From the NCBI GenBank assembly GCA_015179125.1, contig WHVA01000238.1, forward strand, positions 100,714 to 164,713: a DNA stretch of 64,000 nucleotides. The letters run 5' to 3'. Position numbers and translations under genes: made by a program. The notes under the pieces were generated by a model. The model did not search any database. It had not been told where the DNA came from and saw only the letters and a list, made by a program, of their open reading frames with translations. Positions 46,871 through 57,548 of the stretch are shown in pieces. Position 1 is the first letter of the stretch; each line of letters opens with the position of its first letter. Source of the stretch: Gautieria morchelliformis (taxonomy: Eukaryota > Basidiomycota > Agaricomycetes > Gomphales > Gomphaceae).

Positions 46871-47534
46871 AGGTAAGGGTTCAAGAATCGAGTTAAGTTG
46901 GATATCAGAAATCGAGTTGGAAGGCAGAGGTCAGAGAGACAGAGGCCTTGCAAGTACTTGCTGTGGTAAGAACAGGAAACAGTGCAAAGGGAGTCACATA
47001 TCAAAGTCAATTATCTGATTGCAGAACAGAGGCACACATGACTGGGTTTTATACAAAGAGCTGAGACAACATGTCAGAAGGTAGAGGTAAGCAATTCCGG
47101 TGCAAGCAAAGTCACTAGGATAAATGGAGTAAGTAACTAATACAGAACAAGAGGAACTACAAGGGGGTGCCGGGTAGAACTAAGAACAATCAATAGGCCA
47201 AAGAACAAGGGGAATGTGGGTCTAATTGATAGTGGAACAAATGGATCTCCTGATGCTCTGGACTTGCTATGCTAAGGGTCAAGTAGGGAAGGCCGGTGAA
47301 TACTGTCAAAAGGGGAAGTATGTGAATAGTAAAGAACAAGGGGATCAAAAGGTCAAAGTGTGGATGTTGCGGAATAGAGCCAGAGGAGGAGGCATGGCGA
47401 ATGTGTTTGACTTATCCCAAGTTTGATTTACCCAAGGTGTTTGACCTTGCTGATGTGTTTGACCTTACCGAGGCATTTGACCTTACCGAGGCGTTTGACT
47501 TGCACCCCCGCGCGAAGCGCGGGTATCCACCTAG
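46871..47534 (+). repeat. Truncated LTR plus Helitron tail (X segment, copy 3)
   Basis: Begins AGGTAAGGGTTCAAG directly after CTAG, the same junction as at 20500. Contains the empty site TTGAT (47226-47230) for the LTR at 20854. Ends with a perfect hairpin and CTAG at 47531-47534. A deletion near 47400 removes the LTR 3' end. Confidence 0.65.
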
Positions 47535-47734
47535 TCTAAGAGTTAAACGCGCTCAGTGGGTTGTGGGCGCTGCTGACCAATGCTTGGTCATCAGTTTGTC
47601 AGCGAGCGGCGCAGCCGCGAGCCCCCGGTCCCTTTAGGTCAGCCGCGAGCTACAAACGCTGCGCAGCAGTGTTCCAGGTCACGTGACCTGTTCGCGACCA
47701 TACGCGAGTGGTCCGTGCACGACCCTTCGCTTGG

Positions 47735-47740
47735 TATAAA
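47735..47740 (+). promoter_or_regulatory. TATA box of type I Helitron copy 4
   Basis: TTGGTATAAAGAGAG after GGTCACGTGACC near 47677. Confidence 0.55.
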
Positions 47741-48340
47741 GAGAGCGATGCTGCAGAACCGCACTCCCCACTGGTGTCCTCCTGTGTTCTGGCTGTACTG
47801 GTGGGCTTACTATTGCTTTGGCTGGGGTCTTGGTGCCTTTCTGTGTGTCTCTGGGTGTCTTTCTGTGTGTCTCTAGGTGTCTCTGGGCTTCTTTGGCTGT
47901 GAATTGGCACCAGCTTCTGTTTCAATGTCCTGTATATTTTTTGATATTTTTTCGCAAATTGCTATCAATACACCTAACTTGCTAACCTTAATAATAGCCA
48001 ACTTAAATGTCCTGTACATTTTTTTGATATTTTTTCGCAAATAGAAATCAATAAATCTAACTTCCTAACCTTAATAACAGCCAACTTAAATATCCTGTAC
48101 ATTTATTTGATATTTTTTTGCAAATAGATATCAATAACTTATTCTGACTTTGCTAAAGTTAATAACAACTTCTGTTTTAATGTAGTGTGTTTTTTTTTTA
48201 ATCTTTTTTCAAAAAATAAATATAGATATCAATGAATTATCCTGACTTTGCTAAAATTAATGACAACAGCTGCTTAAATGTGGTTTCTTTTCCTATTTTA
48301 TATATGTCACAAAATAGATACTGATACATGTCCCTGATAT

Positions 48341-49047
48341 GTGTGAGGACATGCTACCTGTGGGGACATGCTATTACCTGTGGGGACACGTTATGTATCG
48401 GGACACGCTACCTGTGAGGACACCTTACGTGTGAGGACACGCTACCTGTGGGGACATGTCACCTGTGAGGACACCTTACGTGTAAGGACACACTACCTGT
48501 GGGGACACATAACCTGTGAGGACACGTTACGTGTGAGGGCACGGAACATGCTGCCTGTGGGGGCATGTTACCTGTGAGGACACATTACGTGTGAGGACAC
48601 GCTACCTGTGGGGACATGCTACCTGTGAGGACACGTTACGTGTGGGGACACCTTTCGTGCAAGGACACGCTATCTGTGGGGACACGTTAGATGTGAGGAC
48701 ACGTTATGTGTGGGACATGTTATGTGTGGGGTCACGCTACCTGTGAGGACACATTACATGTGAGGACATGCTACCTGTGGGGACACGCTACCTCTGGGGA
48801 CACGCTACCTGTGAGGACACCTTACGTATGGGGACACACTACCTGTGAGGACACCTTACGTGTGAGGACACGCTACCTGTGAGGACACGTTACGTTTGGG
48901 GACACACTACCTGTGAGGACACGCTGCCTGTGAGGGCACGCTACCTGTGAGGACACGCTACCTGCGCAGACACGCTACCTGTGAGGACATGTTACGTTTG
49001 GGGACACGCTACCTGTGAGGACACGTTACGTGTGAGGACATGCTATC
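48341..49047 (+). repeat. 17-bp minisatellite
   Basis: About 41 units, GTGAGGACACGCTACCT type, with diverged units such as GTAAGGACACACTACCT. Confidence 0.9.
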
Positions 49048-49178
49048 CAACTGCACTTTGTGTCTTCCCCCATTTCTGATTTTGGTATTGTTTCTGGTTC
49101 TGTGAGAGTGTCACCGGAGGATCAGCTGGCATATCGATATAACCACATTGTCAAAATTCAGGATCCCCAAGATCACTA

Positions 49179-49379
49179 TTGGATCTATTTCACAATGCAC
49201 AAGCTTTGAAACCTGTGGATTATGACAATAGGCACAATCTTATAATCTCTGATGATTCAGTCAAGACTATTACCACTTTCATGTCTAGAGTCGCTGGGAG
49301 GCCCATCCCAGAGGTTGAGAGAGAGCTCTGCATGTTCGGCTGTTCCATGGGTGCATACATGATTCATGATACTATATGA
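49179..49379 (+). other. Conserved short reading frame of type I Helitrons (copy 4)
   Basis: Same 66 codons as at 23556. In this copy the overlapping upstream frame is open from before 49050 to 49209 (through SVRVSPEDQLAY and YWIYFTMHKL), the longest version seen. Confidence 0.4.
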
Positions 49380-49937
49380 TCAGGGATATATTTTGCATGA
49401 TCCTATTTACCCAATGCACTTGACCTTACTGATGAATTTGACCTTACCAAGGCGCTTGACCTACACCCCCCGCGCGAAGCGCGGGTACCCACCTAGTCTA
49501 AGAGTTAAACGAGGGGGGTGGGTGGTTGTGGGCCTGCTGACCAATGCTTGGTCATTAGTTTGTCAGCAGAGCCCGCGAGCGGCGCAGCCGCGAGCCCTAC
49601 GCCCTACCCGCGGTTCACGCCGGTCTGCCGGCTCCAGCGCTCGAGGCTGCGCAGCGTTCTGGTGGCTCAAGCGCTCAAAGCCGCGCTGCGCTGGCAGAAC
49701 GCTGCGAAGCCGCTTTTGCGCACTCCACCACCACCCTCCTCTCCTCTCTGCCCTCTAGATAGAATAAAATTGCGTGAGAGTGAATTAATAGATAGCCTAT
49801 ATAGTGTAGACTACAAAAGATCTCTTCCCGGGGAGATCTCTGCTGTGAACTATTGGGGTTGACCCCTTCATTGAGGCAGCTTTTTCTCTGCTAAGGAGCC
49901 AGGTAATCATCCCAGGCTGCCTTAGAGGGAGCCACAA

Positions 49938-50162
49938 TTGCATTGCAGTTCTTTCAGTGTTGACTTGCACTACTGGTGGCTGAAGAAGACATCTCCCCAG
50001 GACCAGGACCAGGACCAGGACCTTTTACTGGAATTATTCCAGTTGGATAGCCGAAGAAGACTTGGATATTTTCATCAAAAAAATTCCCCATCCCTTCCTT
50101 GGTACATATATTTGTCTGTGGTCTGGTGTGAGCCATCTGACATTTTTTTTTTTTTTTTTTAA
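49938..50162 (+). other. Short leader frame of autonomous Helitrons with GACCAG repeat
   Basis: About 75 codons (HCSSFSVDLHYWWLKKTSP, then QD repeats) lying roughly 450-230 bp before the RepHel start. Counterparts occur at 24378-24608, 39087-39320 and on the minus strand at 18142-17915. The opposite strand is also open (50136-49954, FDENIQVFFGYPTG followed by PG repeats). Repeat number varies by whole 6-bp units. It is undecided which strand, if either, is translated. Confidence 0.3.
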
Positions 50163-50340
50163 ATAGAAATTAATAAATTCCCTTGACTTTGCCTAACAAA
50201 CAAACTCCCTGTCCCTTCCTTGGTATGTATGTATTTCTCTGTGGTCTGGTGTGAGCTGTCTGACTTTTATTTAATTAGAAATTAATAAATTCCCCTGACT
50301 TTGCCCAAGGAAAATTAACAACAACAGCATCTGCTTGCAA

Positions 50341-53300
50341 ATGTAAGTTGAAGTGGGGTAGCTTGATTGTTCCTCTAAGCTTATGCCTACATTTCTCAGG
50401 GATCCTTCTACTCCAGAGAGAAATCGTCAGCAGGAGCGTGAAAGGGCAAGGGAGGAGCAAGAGGGTCATATGACGTCGCCCACTGATCGGAGAGCGCGTG
50501 CACTTGCTGCTGCTGCTGTCAGAGCTCAGGACCAGCCTCCCCCTCCACCACAGCCTTTTGCCATCCCTCGCCCTCCTCCTAGAAGCAATGTCGCTGATCC
50601 TTTTCAACAACCTGTGGCTGGGCCATCACGTCCTCCTATCCTTGCAGGGCCACCACGTCCTCCTATGCCTGCAGGGCCGTCACGTCCTCCGGATCCCAGT
50701 CCTGGACAGCAGGTGGCAGCCCTTCGTGCTCAGTTAGCAGCAATCCCAGCAGCACAGCCTGTGAGAAGATACAGGCAGGAGCCTATACGGCCACCTCCCA
50801 ATCTTCCTGTGGTTGGTTCTGCAGGAATTGCACAGTTGCGTGCTCAGGCTGCTGAGCAGTCTGCTATATTGCAGCAATTGGGAAGAGGTAGACAGGCAGC
50901 TAATCCTTCTGTAGTAGGTTCTGCAGGAGTGGCAGCATTGCCGGCTCAGGCCAATGCAATAAGACCAATGCCTCGGCTACTCCCTGCGCTTCTGCAGCCT
51001 CTTCAGCGACTCCCTGCACCTCCTCAGCCTCCTCAGCAACTCCCTGCACCTCCTCAGCCACCTCAGCCACTCCCTGCACCTCCACAGCGTCTTCTGCCAC
51101 TCCCTGCACCTCCTCAGCATCTTCTGCCACTCCCTGCACCTCCTCAGCCTCCTCAGCCACTCCCTGCACCTCGGCAGCGTCCTCAGCAACCTCCTCCTCC
51201 TATTCCACTTGGTCGCTCTAGAATAATCGAGGCAGATGTGCAGCGTCATGATTTGGGTCCCATGGTTATTTCCTGCCCTGACTGTAAAGCATTGCACTGG
51301 ATGGCAGAACGCCTGCAGAAATCCTCAAATGTGCGGCCCAGGTTTGGTGATTGCTGTATACAAGGAAAGGTGCAGCTTCCAGAGCTGCCAGTGCTCCCTC
51401 AGCCATTGAGACGGCTCTTAGAGGGCCAGGACCCTGAGGCCAACCAGTTTCGCCAGAACATCAGGCAGTACAATGCTGCATTTGCATTCACTTCCTTGGG
51501 AGCCGACTTTGACCTAGATTTGCTTCGGGAGGGTCGTGGTCCATATGTCCTCAAGCTGCAGGGCGAACTGTATCATATTCATGGCTCTCTCATCCCTAAC
51601 CCTGGGAGGCGGATACAGTATGCCCAACTTTATATATATGATCCAGCATTGGCTTTGGAACAGAGGAACACGCGTAACCCAGGTCTGTCTCCAACTATCA
51701 TGGGAGACTTGCAGGAAATGCTCCTCTTATGCAATCCTCATGTTCCCATATATAGACAAGCGGCTGAGAGGCTCAGAGCTCAGGGACAGAATGGTGAGAT
51801 CCGGGCTAGGCTCACATACAGGGAACACAGGGATCCTAGGAGGTATAATATCCCTACTGCGGATGAGATTGCGGTGGTTCTTCCTGGAGATGGCATCAAC
51901 CCTGAACCTAGGGATGTTATTGTCCAGCTCAAAGGTGGACACTTTCAAAGGGTATCGGATATGAATCCAAACTATGCCTCTCTTCACTATGTCTTGCTCT
52001 TTCCCAGGGGAGAGTTGGGGTGGCAACCTGGTATTCGCTATCGCCAATTACCAGACGGGCGTGAGCGAAGTGGGCATGTCACCCAAATTCAGTTCCATTC
52101 CTATCGTCTCTTCCAGAGAACAGAAGAACCTACAACACTCCTGCGCGCTGGCAAATTATTCCAGCAGTACATTGTAGACTCTTGGGCCGCTGCAGAGCAA
52201 AGCAGGCTGTGGTGGATCAGGACAAACCAACACACTCTCCGTGCTGAGATGTATAACCAGATGATGGATGCCTTTCATCGCAATGACAATGACAGAGATC
52301 CAAACAACTTGGGCGCAAGATCCATTCTGCCTGCCACATTTCAGGGGGGGACACGGGACATGCAGCAAAACCTGCAGAACTCTCTGGCCATTTCAAGGAA
52401 GTATGGTGTGGCTGATCTCTTTATTACCATGACTGCCAATCCCAACTGGCAGGAGGTATTGGATGCGTTGTTGCCTGGACAAACTCCTCAGGACAGGCCT
52501 GACCTGGTGTCGCGGGTGTTCCAGCTCAAAAAGAAATACCTCATTGACTTGATTGTCAAGGAAAAGATTTTTGGGGAAACCGTCGCTCGCGTGCACACCA
52601 TTGAATTCCAGAAAAGGGGACTCCCACACATGCATATTATTATCTGGTTTGAAAGAGATTCCAAGATCAGACATCCACATGAGGTGGATTCAATGATTTC
52701 GGCAGAGTTCCCTGATCCAGAGACTCATCCTGTCCTCTACCGGTTGGTCTGTGAGCTGATGACACATGGTCCCTGTGGACAAATGAAACCAAACGCACCC
52801 TGCATGGAAAATGGCAAGTGCAAGAAAAACTTCCCAAAGCCATTCTGTGAGGAAACCAGTCTGAATGAGGATGGATATCCAAAATATCGTCGTCGCAATG
52901 ATGGAAGGCTGCACAATGTCAGAGGTCACATGCTGGACAACAGATGGGTTGTGCCATACTCTGCTCTGCTCTTGCTCAAATTCTGGTGTCACATCAACCC
53001 TGAACTCACCATCAATGTGAGGTGTATCAAGTATATCCACAAGTATCTCTACAAGGGCCATGATCGGACCACCATGGAGTTTGGTCGCACCCAGGATGAA
53101 ATTAAGCAGTACCTGGACGCTCGCTATGTCAGTGCTCATGAGGCCTGTTGGAGGTTGCTGGAGCGGGAAATCCACACCCAGGTGCCTGCAGTCATGGCAC
53201 TGCCAGTCCATGAAAAGGACCATCACACAATCATCTTTGATCCCAACCAGGATGTGGACAACATCCTGGAAAGGGCTGAGGCAAAAAAGACACCGCTCAT

Positions 53301-55377
53301 GGCTTACTTTGAGGCCAATGATATCTACCCTGAAGCACGTGATCTGCTCTATGTGGAGTTTCCTGAGCATTTTACCTGGCACTCACAGGAAAAGGTATGG
53401 ACACCACGCCAAGGAGGTTATAGCATCGGTCGCCTTCACTTTGCAAACCCTAGATCAGGAGAGAGATTTTTTGTGCGCACTCTCCTCACAGTGGTCAAGG
53501 GGGCTAGATCCTTTGAGGAGCTTAGGTCGGTGGATGGCATACAATATGCTACTTACAAGGAGGCCTGTCGTGCAAGGGGACTTCTGGATGATGATCAGGA
53601 GTTGAGGTTGTGTCTCCAGGAAGCCAGTGGCATGAAAACAGGTGCTCAGCTCAGACATCTCTTTGCCACCATCCTTGGCCATTGCAATCCATCGGGTCCT
53701 GGCAGACTATGGGATGGCTTCAGGGAGCACATATGTGATGATCTCAGACATCAGCTCCAAATCAGACATGGTATGCAGGATCCACAGGATGATCAGGTTT
53801 ATGATTTTGGCCTCTTTCTCTTGGAAAAAATCCTCCAGCAGGGTGGAATGTCCTTGAGCAGCTTTGATGATATGCCTCGGGTGGCAGGCGAGTGGGAGGC
53901 CCTCATTGGAAACAGGTTCATAGCTGAGCAGAGGGACTATGACCGTGTTGAAGAGAGGGAAAAGGCTGATGAGGAGGTTCCCAAGCTGAATGAGGGGCAA
54001 AGGTCTGTGCATGATCAGATATTACGGTCGGCACTGACCAGAGATGCTCATGGGAAACCTGATGGACAAATGTTTTTTGTCACTGGCTCAGGTGGCGCCG
54101 GGAAATCATTCACATGGAACACTCTAATCCACTCCTGTAGAGCGGAGAGCCTCATTGTGATTGCAGTAGTCTCATCTGCAATGGCTGCACTTATCCTCAC
54201 TAAGGGTACAACCTCTCATAGCATGCTTGGAATTCCCATTCCTGTCCATGAGCGCTCTTTCTCCTCCATCAAAAAGAACTCTGACAAGGCTGACATGCTG
54301 AGACAGGCCAGTCTCCTCATCTGGGATGAGGCTGCAATGCAGCATCGCCATGCCATAGAGGCCATTGACAGGACACTGAGGGATTTCCTTGACCAGCCTG
54401 ATAGACCCTTTGGTGGCATCACAGTCGCCTTTGGAGGTGACTTTCAGCAGACTCTCCCAATTGTCCCTAAAGGCTCCAAGGAGGATATCGTGGGAGCTAC
54501 CCTTCAGAAGTCATATCTGTGGCCAAAGATCAATGTCCTCCATCTGACAGAGAACATGCGGGTGAGAAATGACCCTGACAGAGCCAGGTTTGCAGAATGG
54601 CTGCAGAATGTGGGCCAGGGAAAGGATCTCCCACTAGATCATACGTTCTCACTCCCTCCTCACATGGTTTGTGGCCCTGGAATTGAAGATCTGATCCAGG
54701 AAATATACCCTGGCATTGGCAATCACGTCCCTGCCCAGGACAATTACTTTCTGGAGCGTGCCATCCTCTGTGCCAGAAACACTGAGGTCAATGAGATCAA
54801 TTCCATGGTGTTTAGGGAGTTTCCAGGTGATGCTCAGGTCTTGCACTGCGCAAATTCCATTGAAGAATCCGACGATATAGATCGGTATCCTGTGGAGTAT
54901 CTGAATTCCATAGAGATGGGCTGTCTTCCTCCTGCTCGCTTGGAAGTCAAGCCTGGAGTGCCTCTGATGCTGTTGCGCAATTTGGATCAGAAGCAAGGAC
55001 TATGCAATGGGACAAGGTTGCGGTTGGTGAGGATAAGCATTAGAGTGTTGGAGGTCAGGATCATCTCAGGTCCACGTGCAGGCAATATTGATTTCATCCC
55101 CAGGATCATCATTAAGCCATCAGAGGGAGAGTTGCCATTTGTGCTGCAAAGGAGGCAGTTTCCAGTGCGTTTGGCATTTGCAATGACTATCAACAAGTCT
55201 CAAGGACAGTCTTTGGGTACGGTTGGGCTGGACCTGAGATATCCAGTGTTTGGACATGGTCAGTTGTATGTTGGTGTATCAAGAGGGACCAATTGGAACA
55301 GAGTGAAGGTCTTGCTTGAGGAGGGTTTGGACACAACCAACATTGTATATAAAGATGTATTACTTAGAGCTCCTTGA
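50341..55377 (+). CDS. Helitron Rep-helicase (RepHel) transposase, intact
   Basis: Rolling-circle transposase joining an HUH nickase to a Pif1-like 5'-3' helicase. A contiguous frame of 1664 codons starts with ATG at 50383. I favour a start codon split by an intron (AT 50341-50342, intron 50343-50399, then G), giving 1659 residues. Numbering from ATG 50383: Arg/Glu-rich start; VVGSAGIAQLRAQAA repeats; PAPPQP array at about 205-270; zinc-binding C298, C301, C324, C325; Helitron-like N-terminal domain; HUH His749 and His751 (RGLPHMH); catalytic Tyr884 and Tyr888 (KYIHKY); Walker A GSGGAGKS 1235-1242; Walker B D1315-E1316; GGDFQQ; NKSQGQ at 1604-1609; arginine-finger motif VGVSRG with R1634. Length and motif order match complete fungal Helitron proteins. 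No defects are seen. Confidence 0.96.
50343..50399 (+). other. Predicted intron splitting the RepHel start codon
   Basis: GTAAGTTGAAG...TTTCTCAG, 57 nt. The exon upstream ends ...GCAAAT and the exon downstream begins G GAT CCT TCT, so splicing creates ATG. Without splicing, ATG is followed directly by TAA. Equivalent introns: 24785-24841, 39497-39553, 17724-17668 (minus) and, in the divergent family, 57551-57610. Confidence 0.65.
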
Positions 55378-55498
55378 TTTTATTATATCCACTTCTCTTG
55401 ATATGGTTTATGTGTGTTACTTGATTTTACTTGATGCAAATTGGTTACTTTTATTTTCCCCAATGCACTTGACCTTACCGATGCGTTTGACCTACACC

Positions 55499-55526
55499 CC
55501 CGCGCGAAGCGCGGGTACCCACCTAG
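55499..55526 (+). other. 3' terminus of Helitron E: hairpin and CTAG
   Basis: 7-bp GC stem, GAA loop, 7 nt, then CTAG, immediately followed by TC of the next element. The same structure ends every type I, autonomous and X unit of the array. Confidence 0.9.
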
Positions 55527-55839
55527 TCTATAGTATAAAGTTCTAGGGGGGGCGGTTGTGGGCCTCCCTATATGAAAACAGCACGCTCCGCTGACATAAT
55601 CCTGACATAAGCCTGACATAATCCTGACTAAGACGCAAACAAACCACGCAACTATGGCGGGGCTTGAATGCGAGCGGTGCAGCCGCGAGCAGCGTCTAAT
55701 CCTGACTAAGACGCTGCGCACGACGCGCGTTCTCTACCCCCTGCCATCACGCTCTCCCACCGTCCTCCCAGCGTGCTTCTTTCATATCTATTTCTGTCTC
55801 AGGTATGTTCTCACCTCCTGGATCAATTGACTGACCCTG

Positions 55840-56640
55840 ATGAGGCATGCAGAAGCTTTTCATTCACTGGTGTGTCTCTCATTTAATTTTCGCTTTTTTA
55901 ACTCATTTTTGGCCCCTTTTTAGGCCAGATTACACCTCTCAGCTCCTCTTCACTCTGCCTGTGGGTGTCTGCCTGCATCCTGGTGAGCATCCTGGCCCCA
56001 TTTTCGCTTTTTTTGCATGGTTTGCTCATGCAAGCAGCTCTGCAGTGCCTTGGGTATGTTTTTCTCTTTTATTTTCGCTTTTTAGGCTTATTTTTGCCTT
56101 TCTCATGCCAGATCTATCCTCCCAGCCTCATATCTCTTAGGTATGGTTTCATCCTCTGAGCAATTCCCCTTTTCTGTGTTAATTTTCGCTTTTTTGCCCC
56201 ATTTTTCCCCTTTTCAGGCCAGATTACACCCCTCAGCTCCTTTTCACACTACCTGTGGGTGTCTGCCTGCATCCTGGTGAGCATCCTGGCCCCATTTTCG
56301 CTTTTTTTGCATGGTTTGCTCATGCAAGCTGTTCTGCAGTGCCTTGGGTATGTTTTTCTCTTTTATTTTCGCTTTTTTAGGCTTATTATTGCCTCTCTCA
56401 GGCCTGATCTATATTCCCTGCCTCATATCTCTTAGGTATGGTTTCATCCTCTGAGCAATTCCCCTTTTCTGTGTTAATTTTCGCTTTTTTGCCCCATTTT
56501 TTCCCCTTTTCAGGCCAGATTACACTACCTGTGGGTGTCTGCCTGCATTCTGGTGAGCATCCTGCCCTCATTTTTGCTTTTTTGCAGGGTTTGCTCATGC
56601 TAGAAGCTCTGCAGTGCCTTGGGTATGTTTTTCTCTTTTG
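55840..56640 (+). repeat. 295-bp tandem repeats in the leader of Helitron F
   Basis: About 2.7 copies. GGCCAGATTACAC recurs at 55923, 56217 and 56513. Each unit has T-rich stretches (ATTTTCGCTTTTT) and several intron-like GTATG/GTGAGC and TTTTCAG/CTTAG motifs. Confidence 0.85.
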
Positions 56641-57185
56641 ATTTTGCTTTTTAAAGTTTATTTTGGCTGTTTTTCAAGCTTACTTAGGCCTTTTTCATCC
56701 CAGATATACTTCCAAGCCTCCTATTCCTTTGGTAGGTTTTCGTTCTCATCACATTGTTGCTTTTTTGAAATTAATTTAGACTTTGTTATCAGGTCCTCCA
56801 ACAGGCCTTCCTGTCATTGGTGAGTTTGGCGGTCACTTTTACTTTTCTTGGATGCTTATTAGATATATCTAAGTCCCTCTGGTATATTTGGTTGTTTTAT
56901 ATAACTGTTTCAGGCTTGATTTAACCTCTTCATTCCAGATCTGTTCTCCAGGCTGTCACTCCTTAGGTATCTTCCTATTCTCATAGCAATTTTCCTTTTT
57001 GGCACCAATTTTGGGTTTGTCCATAACTGATCAGTTTGCTATTTCTTTCAGTCCCAGCTATCCAGTAAGGTTTTGCCATCTGTATGTTGGATTTTCAAGC
57101 TAATGTTGACTTGGCCATTAGTTTCCCTTCTTGGTTTTTGCTAGGCTCTGTGCGGTGCTAATCTCTCTGGCCTATAGTGATTGAG

Positions 57186-57540
57186 GTGGTTGGTTGGTTG
57201 GATTGTGCACTGGAAGCTTGCATTGCAGTTTGGTTCTGGCAAGAATTACAACTCCAGTGTGGTCTGTGAACTGGATTGGTTTGGTGGTGCATATTGGATT
57301 TAGGGGGTTTAGGTGGACATTGACCACCTTGCTGGTATCTGTGGTGGATTTGTTAGGTTGGGTGGTCAGTTGGTTGGATTGTGCACTGGGGGCTTGCATT
57401 GCAGTTTGAGTCTGGCCAGAGTTACAACTCTGTTAGCCAGTGTGGTCTGTGAACTGGGATTGGTTTGGTGGTTTAGACGGTTTAGGTGGACATCGACCGC
57501 ATCCCTGGTATCCCCTATTGTTGGTTGTGAGCTACAGTCA
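57186..57540 (+). repeat. 176-bp tandem duplication in the leader of Helitron F
   Basis: GATTGTGCACTGG recurs at 57201 and 57377, followed by similar GCTTGCATTGCAGTTT, TGTGGTCTGTGAACTGG and GTTTAGGTGGACAT segments in the same order. Confidence 0.75.
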
Positions 57541-57548
57541 TTGTGAAA

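Larger units (their letters stand above)
47535..49496 (+). mobile_element. Non-autonomous Helitron, type I (copy 4)
   Basis: 1962 bp, TCTAAGAGTTAAACGCGCTC... to CTAG at 49493-49496. TATAAA is at 47735, leader repeats at 47930-48330, the 17-bp minisatellite at 48341-49047, and the 66-codon frame at 49179-49379. Confidence 0.85.
49497..55526 (+). mobile_element. Helitron E: candidate intact autonomous element
   Basis: 6030 bp. 5' TCTAAGAGTTAAACG, 3' hairpin CCCGCGC-GAA-GCGCGGG (55499-55515) and CTAG (55523-55526). All parts are intact: both termini, leader, and an uninterrupted RepHel. It is the best candidate in the window for a mobilising element. Confidence 0.93.
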
